Source: Owenia fusiformis
Taxonomy: Eukaryota; Annelida; Polychaeta; Sabellida; Oweniidae
Direction: 5' to 3'
Length of the DNA stretch: 64,000 nucleotides
Assembly: GCA_903813345.2 (NCBI GenBank)
Contig: CAIIXF020000012.1
Location: 10,376,432 to 10,440,431 of the forward strand
Numbering within the stretch: the stretch's first letter is position 1; every line of letters starts with the position of its first letter. The notes beneath the pieces are model-generated. The model was not told the DNA's origin. It was given only the letters and a program-made list of their open reading frames with translations, and searched no databases. Made by a program: the position numbers and the translations under genes. Positions 1 to 10,549 of this stretch are shown piece by piece.

Positions 1-210
1 GCATTTCATATAACTACTTTTTACAATGCAGGACACCTGAAATTATTTATAAAGCTAGCAAATGGTCCAAAGGTGAATTTTGTGAGACAAAATGGTGGCC
101 ATTTTGAAAATAGGCAAGCTTTTGAATCAGAAGTCAGAGGGCGTTTTTTTATATTATGTTGAACAAAAATAACTTAAAACGGGAATCCTATCGACAGAGG
201 TTTTAAAACA
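1..210. other. Non-coding left edge
   Basis: No gene is visible. The text around 90-110 (a GGCCATTTTGAAAAT-like phrase) recurs in variant form near 2932, 3122 and 8470, so this is probably old repeat sequence. The array begins at about 211. Confidence 0.4.
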
Positions 211-2492
211 GGAAGGATGGAAGGTTGGAAGGAAGGAAGGATGGAAGATGGAAGATGGATGGATGGAAGATAGCATGGAAGGATGGAAGGAAGGATGGAT
301 GGATGGATGGATGGATGGAAGGATGGAAGGAAGGGTGGATGGATGGAAGGATTGATGGAAGGATGGATGGAAGGAAGGAAGGAAGGATGGATGGATGGAT
401 GGATGGATGGATGGATGGATGGATGGAAGGTTGGAAGGTTGGAAGGATGGAAGATGGATGGATGGATGGATGGGTGGGTGGAAGGTTGGAAGGATGGAAG
501 GGATGGATGGATGGGTGGGTGGATGGATGGATGGAAGAATGGAAGGAAGGATGGATGGAAGGAAGGATGGAAGGAAGGGTGGATGGAAGGATTGATGGAA
601 GGATGGATGGATGGAAGGGATGGAAGGAAGGATGGATGGATGGAAGGATGGAAGGTTGGAAGGAAGGATGGAAGGAAGGATGGATGGAAGATAGCATGGA
701 AGGATGGAAGGAAGGATGGATGGATGGAAGGATGGATGGAAGGATGGAAGGAAGGGTGGATGGATGGAAGGATTGATGGAAGGATGGATGGATGGGTGGG
801 TGGATGGATGGAAGGATGGATGGATGGATGGGTGGGTGGATGGATGGAAGAATGGAAGGAAGGATGGAAGGATTGATGGAAGGATGGATGGATGGATGAA
901 TGGAAGGGATGGAAGGAAGGACGAAAGGACGAAAGGATGGAAGATAGGATGGAAGGATGGATGGATGGAAGGATGGAAGGAAGGGTGGATGGATGGAAGG
1001 ATTGATGGAAGGATGGATGGATGGATGAATGGAAGGGATGGATGGATGGAAGGATGGAAGGAAGGGTGGATGGATGGAAGGATGGAAGGAAGGATGGATG
1101 GAAGGAAGGATGGAAGGAAGGGTGGATGGAAGGATTGATGGAAGGATGGATGGATGGAAGGGATGGAAGGAAGGATGGATGGATGGAAGGATGGAAGGTT
1201 GGAAGGAAGGATGGATGGATGGAAGGAAGGATGGAAGGAAGGATGGATGGAAGGATGGATGGAAGGATGGAAGGAAGGGTGGATGGATGGAAGGATTGAT
1301 GGAAGGATGGATGGATGGATGAATGGAAGGGATGGAAGGAAGGATGGAAGGACGAAAGGATGGAAGATAGGATGGAAGGATGGATGGATGGAAGGATGGA
1401 AGGAAGGATGGAAGGAAGGGTGGATGGATGGAAGGATTGATGGAAGGATGGATGGATGGATGAATGGAAGAATTGATGGAAGGATGGATAGATGGATGGA
1501 TGGAAGGAAGGATGGAAGGTTGGAAGGAAGGATGGGAGGAAGGATGGAAGATAGCATGGAAGGATGGATGGAAGGAAGGGTGGATGGATGGAAGGATTGA
1601 TGGAAGGATGGAAGGAAGGATGGATGGATGGATGGATGGAAGGTTGGAAGGATGGAAGGGATGGATGGATGGATGGATGGGTGGGTGGATGGATGGAAGA
1701 ATGGAAGGAAGGATGGAAGGAAGGGTGGATGGAAGGATTGATGGAAGGATGGATGGATGGATGAATGGAAGGGATGGAAGGAAGGATGGAAGATAGCATG
1801 GAAGGATGGAAGGAAGGATGGATGGAAGGATGGATGGAAGGATGGAAGGAAGGGTGGATGGATGGAAGGATTGATGGAAGGATGGATGGATGGATGAATG
1901 GAAGAATTGATGGAAGGATGGATAGATGGATGGATGGAAGGAAGGATGGAAGGTTGGAAGGAAGGATGGGAGGAAGGATGGAAGATAGCATGGAAGGATG
2001 GATGGAAGGAAGGGTGGATGGATGGAAGGATTGATGGAAGGATGGAAGGAAGGATGGATGGATGGATGGATGGATGGATGGATGGATGGAAGGTTGGAAG
2101 GTTGGAAGGATGGAAGGGATGGATGGATGGATGGATGGGTGGGTGGATGGATGGAAGAATGGAAGGAAGGATGGAAGGAAGGGTGGATGGAAGGATTGAT
2201 GGAAGGATGGATGGATGGATGAATGGAAGGGATGGAAGGAAGGATGGAAGATAGCATGGAAGGATGGAAGGAAGGATGGATGGAAGGATGGATGGAAGGA
2301 TGGAAGGAAGGGTGGATGGATGGAAGGATTGATGGAAGGATGGAAGGAAGGATGGATGGAAGGATGGATGGAAGGAAGGTTGGAAGGTTGGAAGGATGGA
2401 AGGGATGGATGGAAGGGATGGATGGAAGGAATGGATGGATGGATGGGTGAATGGGTGGGTGGGTGGATGGATGGATGGATGGATGGATGGAT
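211..2492. repeat. GGAT/GGAA tetranucleotide array with higher-order repeats
   Basis: About 2.28 kb of almost pure GGAT and GGAA words, with rarer GGTT and GGGT, on a strongly purine-rich + strand. Because the word length is 4, all reading frames stay open for hundreds of codons; these frames are not genes. Marker phrases such as AGATAGCATGG recur at about 268, 688, 1548, 1790, 1982 and 2250. The block starting at about 1464 is repeated at 1898 (434-bp offset), and the block at 1765 is repeated at 2223 (458-bp offset), so larger units of six or more tetramers have been amplified. GGGTGGGTGG phrases could form G-quadruplexes. Confidence 0.97.
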
Positions 2493-2507
2493 GTTTTCGT
2501 CACTATC

Positions 2508-2525
2508 ATCTGGAGTCTAATAAAC
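2508..2525 (-). mobile_element. Possible 5' end of a HINE-like element next to the tetranucleotide array
   Basis: ATCTGGAGTCT at 2508-2518 lies 15 bp after the array. On the minus strand it reads TTAGACTCCAGATG, the same 14 bases found at the left end of the element at 10550-12374. That element also carries a CCAT/CCTT-rich tract. The array may therefore be the expanded internal microsatellite of a related element in minus orientation. I could not find its other end, so this is inference. Confidence 0.35.
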
Positions 2526-2804
2526 ATATGTTTACATTACAAAATGTCACCATTTAAATTGCTTGCCATGGAAACCAATATTCCCTAAACTCAGAAGATG
2601 TAATAAATTAAAATCAATCTGACTGAACAAGCCATATTTTATCAAGTCAAAATAACATTATAATTTTAACAAAAAATGCCAGTTATTCTAAATGATATAA
2701 CAATATTATTTTATAGTTAGTTCTTTAGCTGAGGCATATGTCCGAATCCAATAACTTGTATTTAAATTATTAGGGTTGCCTCATTGGTCCGAATTCAAAT
2801 TTTA

Positions 2805-2884
2805 CGAATCCCATTCGTCAGAATCCCAATGGCCCAAATCCCATTCGTCCGAATCCCAATAATCCGAATCCCATTCGTCAGAAC
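2805..2884. repeat. 30-bp tandem repeat, about 2.7 copies
   Basis: The motif CCCATTCGTC[A/C]GAATCC starts at 2810, 2840 and 2870, an exact 30-bp period, with small differences between copies. Confidence 0.85.
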
Positions 2885-2931
2885 TAATGGTACTTGAATT
2901 ATTAATACTCACATTTTTATTAAAAACGTTG

Positions 2932-3311
2932 GCCATTTTGAATTGAGCAGCCATATGCATTTTGAAAATTCATTCTCAAGCATACTAAAATCTGATGGAT
3001 GGACAAATGGGCAGACAGCTTATCAATATCCCTTACGAACTTAGTCTGGTGCCAGGTGGGATAATGATCTGTCATAAATCTTCAAATGTTTCAAACATAA
3101 GATAGTACTATACTAGTGTTAGCCATTTTGAATTGAGCAGCCATATGCATTTTGAAAATTCATTCTCAAGCATACTAAAATCTGATGGATGGACAAATGG
3201 GCAGACAGCTTATCAATATCCCTTACGAACTTAGTCTGGTGCCAGGTGGGATAATGATCTGTCATAAATCTTCAAATGTTTCAAACATAAGATAGTACTA
3301 TACTAGTGTTA
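2932..3311. repeat. Perfect 190-bp tandem duplication
   Basis: 2932-3121 and 3122-3311 read identically base for base. No coding potential is seen. Complete identity implies a very recent duplication, gene conversion or an assembly artefact. Confidence 0.95.
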
Positions 3312-5614
3312 TAAATACTTAAATATACTTACTCATCACACTCTTTCAGTTCCACACTGCACCTCAGACAGTTCATCTGAAAATATATTAAACATGAAGG
3401 GAAACTATATCCTGGAAACACACAACTTCTCAAGTTAGGCCCATGGGGCTTTTGGCCCGAAAATTTTGTAAGGCATAAAAAATAGGCCTTTGACAGTTTA
3501 AGAGCATAACCTTTTGGGCCCTTTTTTAGGCCACATTATCAATAAATGGGCCTTAAATTTTCATATATTGGGCACATTTTTGGTTTTAGGGGCCCAAAAT
3601 ATTTTCCAGCGTCATTGACAGGGTATCGATGATTGTTTGTTTTGCTGGTTGGTTGGTTTATTGGAAGATTAGTTGGTTTGTTGCTTGCTTGCTTGTTTGG
3701 TTGTTTGTTTGCTTGATTGGTTGGATGGCCGGTCCGTTGCATCCTCCGAACGCAGGGATCCAGAATCATAAACAATGTTCCTTCCTTCTTCACTTTGTGT
3801 ATGATTCTGGAACGCTGCGTTCGGACGATGGTCCGTTGAGTTAGAGCCCAACTTGGTGGTTTGTTGCTTGGATTGTTCAGTAGCACGTTTTAGGACATAA
3901 AATGAAAAAATTAAATTCCTTACCCTGCTAGGAACGTAAAGTACCCAGTCACCCGGATACCCGGTCACCTGGTTTTTTACACAAACCCCAATTTTCGCAT
4001 GATTTTTTAGCCAAAACTGTCAAACTGTCTAACTGTTGATGCATGATGCAATTTGAAGTAGGCCTATACCCATAAGGTCATAACTCAAGAATAGTAGGCC
4101 CGGGATAGTAGGCAAAACCACAGTCTATATGCAGTTATGATTCCCAAAATCATAACGTTCTGCATAAAGATTGTGGGCCTAAACAACAAAGCCAATAAAT
4201 TTTGAAAAAAATTAAGTCTGCCGGACTTGAGCCTAGATTATTGGCCTTTTACATCTTTTGCAGACCTAACTCAAATTACATCTAAATTACATATGGACTT
4301 ACCTTAGGCATGGACCTATATCCTGTTCAATATAAAGGCAAATCTAGCAGTATAACAAATTTCCAAGACTTCTTCCGGGAAGTTTAGGCGGCTAATAACT
4401 ACACGTGCATGACGCGTGAGATTCAAACTCAATAAAACGTGGATCTGCGCATCGATCTTTGTAACGTTATTTAGATTGTCATAGATATAATTACACTTCA
4501 TTTATACAAAATTATATATACATTATGGTAAATTAAAAGGTATAGGACTATTAAAAGTATGACTGACAAAAATACTAAATATATGCGCTTGGTCGAATTT
4601 GCGCCAAGCAATAGATTGGTTGTACACTGTAAGACTGCCCGATCAACAAAAAATCGCTTCGATATATCAAAAACAACACTCAAATAGCTCAAATGAACAT
4701 TATGCAATGCCGGCTTTATCTTATGACGAGACAGATGTCAGACCTATAAATAAAGGCATATGGATGCATAAATTCATCTATAATTCAGGATAAACTGAGA
4801 TTGAATAATGTTTTAAACCTTTTAAAAATTTAACTCTTTAAAGACTGGGTCAGGACCCACGTACGTGGGTACGAGGGTACGTGGGTAGGAGGTTTTTTAT
4901 ACAAAGCCCATAGTTGACATCAAATGGTTCACCTTATAAAGCATTTCACAACAACATTCAGTTTTACTTTGTCATTTGAACTATAACCAAATCATTAATC
5001 TGTTCCATATTTGTGAAGTCATGAAATCACCATGTAAGCATATAACATGTAACCATGTAACAATGCACGTCACATTGGCGGGAGATTTCAAATCTGTGGA
5101 AAAAGTGATATGTGTGGAATATTCTCTGTATTCCACAGATATCGCTTTTTACCACGCATTTGCAAAATATCATAAATATATATACGTGTTATTCTACAGA
5201 TTTGACCTCAACTAAGGGATAAGATCCTATACCGTTTGATATGTGATGTTATATGTAATCAATGATTTAATAGTATGTGAGTCATTCCATTGATTCTTTA
5301 TACATGTACATTTTGATTGGTTTATCAGTTGCAGTAGGTAACATTTGAAGAGCAGAAACAATAAGCTCAAACAACTGATGAAAACATTAAAAAAACATAA
5401 ACTGAAAATAATTATTAATTTCTTGCATTTTAATACCAGGATAAATAATACAAAGGCTTATCATATTGTATATACTATCTGGGACTAATTTAGACTCTTA
5501 GATAAGATATTGGCCCTGTTCTTGAAATTTAGGATAACAACTTAACAATAATAAGTAAGATTGTTTACCACATGTTTTATTTTAATAAGGATTTACTTGT
5601 TTTGACACCTATTT
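3312..5614. other. Non-coding stretch with small repeats and hairpins
   Basis: No gene is recognised. The stretch contains a GTTT/GGTT-rich tract (about 3630-3725), a hairpin (3743-3826), and two related short repeats around 3936-3990 and 4850-4910, each built of GTAC/GGGTAC words followed by GGTTTTTTAYACAAA. Within the second is the palindrome ACCCACGTACGTGGGT. A phrase with AAAATTTTGTA and GGCC words at about 3430-3480 recurs near 57370. Confidence 0.6.
3743..3826. repeat. Imperfect inverted repeat (hairpin), arms about 28 nt
   Basis: The left arm (TCCGAACGCAGG then ATCCAGAATCATA) is mirrored by TATGATTCTGGA then CGCTGCGTTCGGAC on the right, with about 30 nt between. It sits in low-complexity GTTT sequence. 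Either a small foldback element or a structured non-coding segment. Confidence 0.6.
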
Positions 5615-5829
5615 GTGTTAAATGTTAATAGTATACAAGATAGACAAATGTTCAAATTACTGGAAATCATACACAAGCGCTTAGAACAGAGTCCAAACAC
5701 TTCCACTTTGGGAGATATAAATATAGTGACCATAATGTGGACTTCACCAAAGAATCACTTGGACCTTTCAAGGCAACACACCATACAACTGAAGACACAC
5801 AAAAGCTGCATTATTTTTCAATATCAAAG
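5615..5829 (+). other. Probable 5' non-coding exon of EF-hand gene 1
   Basis: A good donor (AAAG then GTAAGT) follows position 5829. The next acceptor (TATTTTCAG, ending 6141) lies 11 bases before the ATG of the coding sequence. This implies a spliced 5' UTR with a 312-bp intron. The upstream limit of the exon is unknown; 5615 is arbitrary. Confidence 0.45.
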
Positions 5830-6152
5830 GTAAGTCTTTATTGCTATTTATTAGTATTGAGGATAAATTGATACTCTAAATGTTGTGTATTTTGGAAAAT
5901 TGTTTTTGTCAATTTGACTGAAAGCTAATTTCTCCTGCAGGAGACAGTTAAATTTACTTTATGTGGCTACTTTATAATGATTCCATGCATAAGGCAGAAT
6001 TGTATTATTCAGTAGAAAATGACAAGTATCATTTACAAAAGATAACTTTAGTCTAGATTTTGTTCGTGAATGTAATTTGTAAATGAAATTATTATGACAT
6101 TTTGAGAAGTGTATTTTAAAATATTTTTATGATATTTTCAGACTAAATCACC

Positions 6153-6911
6153 ATGAAGATAACATTGATGTTTCTCACTTTGGCCTTAGTTGCCTGTATG
6201 CAGACTAGTGATGCTTGGAGGATTCGTCTTCCACGTCTTGGCCTCCGTCGAATCATAGCTCCCATCTGTTCTAATATATGTAACCAAAAATGCACTCTAC
6301 CAGGAGTATGTGCCCCAGTGTGCCACAAGGTCTGCAATATTGGACGCAAGCGCCGTTCAGTTGTTAATAACGAAGATGAACTACCATTTTCATCTGATTT
6401 CTTCAAGTACGACGTGAATTATGATGATGTCATAACACTTACAGAGTTCGCAGATGCTATCGACTCAACTCCAGATGAATGCATTGATGTATTTGGAACT
6501 ACTGATCAAAACAGTAAGTCAATCCTTCATAAATATTAGGAAATTACATAAGTATCATTATCTAATGTGTTTCTGAGAATGCACAAATAGCAGCAAATGT
6601 GAAACACATTCATTTATACTGTGGCAGAAAATACACATGTATATTAACCTCAAAAATTGTAAAAATCCAATAACTCCTGTCTTCATTGTCTTCAAACTTC
6701 ATTTTAATTGAGTTGGAATTCTTGAATTATTCAATTTCTTCATATAAAATTGGAATTCATTTAACAAACCATAGTCTGTTAATTATTTCCACTTGTTTTT
6801 CACAACCTGCTCTAGAGGTTATTCTGAAACTTCTACTTTATTTTTTCAGATGATGGTGTCTTAGACATGAGTGAATTCATGAACGGACCATTCCGATTCA
6901 GTTCTGAGTAA
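6153..6911 (+). CDS. Secreted cysteine-rich, EF-hand protein, paralog 1 (two coding exons)
   Basis: Coding exons 6153-6513 and 6850-6911 join across a phase-1 GT-AG intron to give 140 residues. Residues 1-21 form a signal peptide, with likely cleavage after SDA. Residues 22-68 are strongly basic (about 11 Arg/Lys, no Asp or Glu) and carry six cysteines at 39, 43, 47, 53, 57 and 61 (C-X3-C-X3-C-X5-C-X3-C-X3-C). They end at RKRR (65-68), a classic furin-type site. The C-terminal part holds two EF-hand loops. Loop 1 is DVNYDDVITLTE at 87-98, with Asp where Gly is usual at position 6. Loop 2 is DQNNDGVLDMSE at 118-129, canonical and split by the intron. I infer extracellular calcium binding and possibly release of a cationic peptide; the exact family name is not recognised. 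The ATG was chosen because a clean signal peptide follows directly. Confidence 0.88.
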
Positions 6912-8041
6912 TAAAGGAGAACTCTCTGCCTGGGATGCATCAGAAAGATTGACCAGTAATACAAGGCAATCAAGTGACAATCCTGGACTTATTCAGTTTT
7001 CAAGAAGGAACTACTGATCTCATATATATTTTATTTATATTTATTCAGGAACTTAGTTATTCAGGAAATGTAGTTTTAAACAGACTAGATAGAGAATTAT
7101 CTGCAACTTGTCATGGAATCAGCCAAGATTTTAAGCAGGCTTGTGCTCAGGAATTGACTATAAATCATCTGATCTCAGAAATATACAAGAGAAATATATA
7201 CAATATTTTAACTAACTGTAGATATGTTTATATAACATGTATAAAGGACTTAAAGTAATTAAACAAGAGTGTGCAGTATTTTAATCCACTTCATGAAACA
7301 TATGGAAGGGAACATAATTATTCAAGTGTTCAATGTTTCTTTTTGTATGCAGTGAAACGAGCTGTGTAGCAACTGCATAAATAGCTCCTGTAGTTTTACA
7401 TGTCAAATAGTCACCTGTTACACTTCTTCCTTACTTGATAAGCCACCTGTCTCTTGTTTCTGTGAAAAGTAGTGGCAAACAATTGACTTATAAGTAATGG
7501 CAAACACAAATTCTTGTTTTGTAGTATTGTTCAGTTTATGAATTTGATATAATAAATGATCAATCAAAAAAAGTTATTGATTTGTTTAGTAGATTTTATA
7601 TAATTTAAAGTTTTGGGAATTGCAAGAGTAAAAAGTAGTTTCAAAATGTAGTTTACCATTTTAACTCTCGGGATTATAGGCTCCATATGAATCCCTATTT
7701 CCTTTCAGGATGATAGGCTCCTTTTGGCACCATAATTTTTATTTGTTTACATCAATACAATGATGCTATCACCAGTTCTATTTCTATTCTATTTCCCCTA
7801 AAACATTTTCCTCTTATATTCACATTCTATATTATTTATTCTAAAGTTACATTCATGGCTGTGCTATTCATATTACATGATGTCAAAGAGAAAATAGTAC
7901 TTTTGTAACCAGTGGAAAAGGATCATATTTTTGACTTTTAAACCAAGAGACATGCTACATGTCTCAAAAAGAAGTTGACAGTAACAACGACCAGTGAGGT
8001 ATTTGAAAACTTTGATTTAAGTCATTAAATTACCTTTTATA
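6912..8041 (+). other. 3' UTR of EF-hand gene 1 and downstream spacer
   Basis: No further coding sequence is seen. One AATAAA overlaps the stop codon region (6910-6915), too early to use. Another lies at 7551-7556, the best polyadenylation candidate and consistent with a UTR of about 650 bp. The 94-codon frame at 6974-7258 lies in this UTR and has no recognisable features. Confidence 0.45.
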
Positions 8042-8180
8042 TGGAATAAAAAGTTATCTATGATTTACTCATGATATTATACTTAAACGACTGATCAATA
8101 TTGTAATGTGTACCCTCACTACACTCGCTCGTGCAGATATGTCAATTTGTGGATAAAAATCACTCATAAATTATAGAAAA
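8042..8180 (-). mobile_element. Degraded copy of the 25-bp-TIR MITE family
   Basis: Read in reverse, this matches the element at 26725-26826. It shares GGAATAAAAAG, the ATGATTTA-type arm, CTCGCTCGTGCAGATAT and GTGGATAAAAATCA, followed by an ACTCATAAATTATAG arm. The copies have diverged and the central part differs. Confidence 0.65.
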
Positions 8181-8339
8181 TTCTCTCTGTATATAGTATT
8201 TAAATGGCAAAGTTATCAATGTATTTACATATTTCTGTATCTTAATCTTAAATCTCCATAATACTAATAATCATTATTACCCCCTTGCTGGGCCTGTTCT
8301 AGGAAACATTTAGTTATCCCAACGGACGAAGGGGTGAAA

Positions 8340-8660
8340 TAGTGAAGCCCTCCGTCCATCAGTCAGTCTGTCCGTCTTTCCGGAAGATAAACCCGAATAC
8401 TAGTGGACAGATTTTTTTCATATTTGTGTAAAGATGTATATTGGTGAATAGTTGTACACAACAAAAAAATGTCCAAGATGGCCACCATTTTAAAAATGGC
8501 GGGACCTTTTGTGAAAATCTTATGTTTTTCATTTCAAACCAATGTAATATTATCATTGTTTGAAATTTTGGTTGTATATTCACAGCATCTATCTATTCCA
8601 TATATATTCTGAGTTTTCACCATGATACCCACGGGCCATGTATGAGGGGTCGGGGAAATG
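8340..8660. repeat. Dispersed repeat with CCGTCC-rich start
   Basis: Starts with a CCGTCCATCAGTCAGTCTGTCC-like phrase and continues through AAGATGGCCACC text. Similar CCGTCCGTCC wording occurs near 62120. No coding sequence. Confidence 0.4.
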
Positions 8661-9193
8661 GGAATTTGCATTAATTTTGAGATCTTTTTTATACTCAAAT
8701 AAAAGGCAATTTAGAGTAGATTGCAAATATTGTATCGGTTTTGTAATTTGGGCCTCGTAAAATTTAAAATTGCCCCCTTATGTGAGATTTCACAATATTT
8801 TTCTGATCCCTTAAAGTATGGCTATATTATGCTCAAATTAAGGAAGTTTTGAGTGGAGCATTACTATGGTATTGTCTTTCTGATTGGTGCCTCAGAAAAT
8901 TCAAAATAGCTGCCAAAAGGAATTTGCGTTAATTTTGAGATCTTTCTGAAGTATTGCTTTATTATACTCAAATGAAAGAGTAGATTTAGAGTAGATTGCA
9001 AGTATTCTATCTGTTTTGTAATTTGGGCATCGTAAAATTTTAAATGGCCACCTCCTTATGTGAAATTTCGCAATAATTTTCTGATCTCTTCAAAGTACAT
9101 GTATGGCTATAGTATTCTCAAATTAAAGGAAATTTAGGGCAGATCACTATTTTGGTATTGTTTTCCTGACTTATGCTTCAGAAAATTCAAATT
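8661..9193. repeat. Diverged tandem pair of about 260-bp units
   Basis: 8661-8920 and 8921-9193 share a common order of phrases: GGAATTTGC, ATTTTGAGATCTTT, TTTAGAGTAGATTGCAA, TTGTAATTTGGGC, TTTCTGATC and ending GAAAATTCAAA. Identity is clearly below that of the larger duplication that contains them, so this is the older event. Confidence 0.75.
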
Positions 9194-10149
9194 GTATTTA
9201 TTATTTGTGCCTTTAAAACTCTTGGAAATATTTATAGAAATTCTGATACAGCGTATATATGTATTGTTTCCAATGTATTTTTGTGACAAATACAGATTCA
9301 TATATGTTAGAGTGTTCGTTGGGATTTGCTGCTCAGTGGAATTGCCATTTTTTAGTTTAGAATTTATTTTACTATATTGACGTCATAGTGGCAGGCCAAT
9401 ATTGGATTTACGGCCCGGCAATGTTGAAATGACGTTATTGTACTATTCCTAACTCCATCATTTAGACTGAAGTAATAAATGTGGGTGTTCTCAATAATGG
9501 ACAAATATCATTTGATTTTCTTTAATGAAGTGTGAAGTTTCTTTCATTTTTATATGAATAAGTATTGCTGAGAATGATATAAGGCAAACGAATCCTAAAT
9601 CTAAGATTTTACCTCTTATAAATGTTTTTCACAAATAAACAATGATTTTACATTCAGCAGAAAGTGGCTTCATTTTTTTCGTCCTCCTGCAAAATATTAA
9701 TAATTGCACTAATTTTAAACCTAGCCTTGACATGTGTTCCATTTTTGATAATAATCACATGCCTGCCTTACTGACCTTAATGTTTCTATCAAGATATTGG
9801 GATGGGATAAAGATATTATTTTATTTTTCATGTTTGCAGTTGAGTGTAATTCTCATGTAAAAACTTGATTGTTTCAAGGCCAAGCAAAATGATTGATATC
9901 AGTAGAATGTTTTTTTCTATTATTAAGCTGAACAACTTGCCCCCCCCCCCTTAGACATTGAAAGGGTTTAATAATAAAATTGGAAAACATAAAATGTACT
10001 TTATGTTATTCAAGATGAATTCATACTGTAAAGAACAAAAAACTAAACTAAACACTAAACTGAACTGTTGTAGCCAGGTTATAAACCATATCATGTTGCT
10101 AAATTATGTGGTTAATGTTTTTTTTCTATTTGATGAACTGAAATATATA
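8807..10149. repeat. Segmental tandem duplication, copy 1 (about 1.34 kb)
   Basis: Sequence from about 8807 to 10149 is repeated from 10150 to about 13390 in the same order, with high identity. Shared landmarks include TGGCAGGCCAATATTGG, GCTGAACAACTTGCCCC with a poly-C run, and GTAGCCAGGTTATAAACC. No gene is recognised in it. Short frames inside (for example near 9192 and 9642) are not conserved as proteins between the copies. Confidence 0.9.
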
Positions 10150-10549
10150 TTTTTCTGATACCTTAAAGTATATATTATAGGCTATATTATACTCAAATTA
10201 AGGAAGTTTTGAGTGGAGCATTACTATGGTATTGTCTTTCTGATTGGTGCCTCGGAAAATTCAAAATAGCTGCCAAAAGGAATTTGCGTTAATTTTGAGA
10301 TCTTTCTGAAGTATTGCTTTATTATACTCAAATGAAAGAGTAGATTTAGAGTAGATTGCAAGTATTCTATCTGTTTAGTAATTTGGGCATCGTAAAATTT
10401 TAAATGGCCACCTCCTTATGTGGAATTTCGCAATAATTTTCTGATCTCTTCAAAGTATGGCTATAGTATTCTCAAATTAAAGAAAATTTAGGGCAGATCA
10501 CAATTTTGGTATTGTTTTCTTGACTTATGCTTCAGAAAATTCAAATTGT

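Noticed and set aside
154-2527. Very long open frames of Pro-Ser-Ile-His-type repeats (minus strand) and Met-Asp-Gly-Trp-type repeats (plus strand)
   Set aside because: They are open only because GGAT/GGAA words have no stop in these frames; all six frames are similar and no signal, start context or splice site supports translation.
3539-3968. Frames of 115, 99 and 71 codons
   Set aside because: They run across GTTT/AAAC low-complexity sequence and a hairpin; compositions rich in Asn/Gln/Lys or Leu/Val/Trp reflect the repeat.
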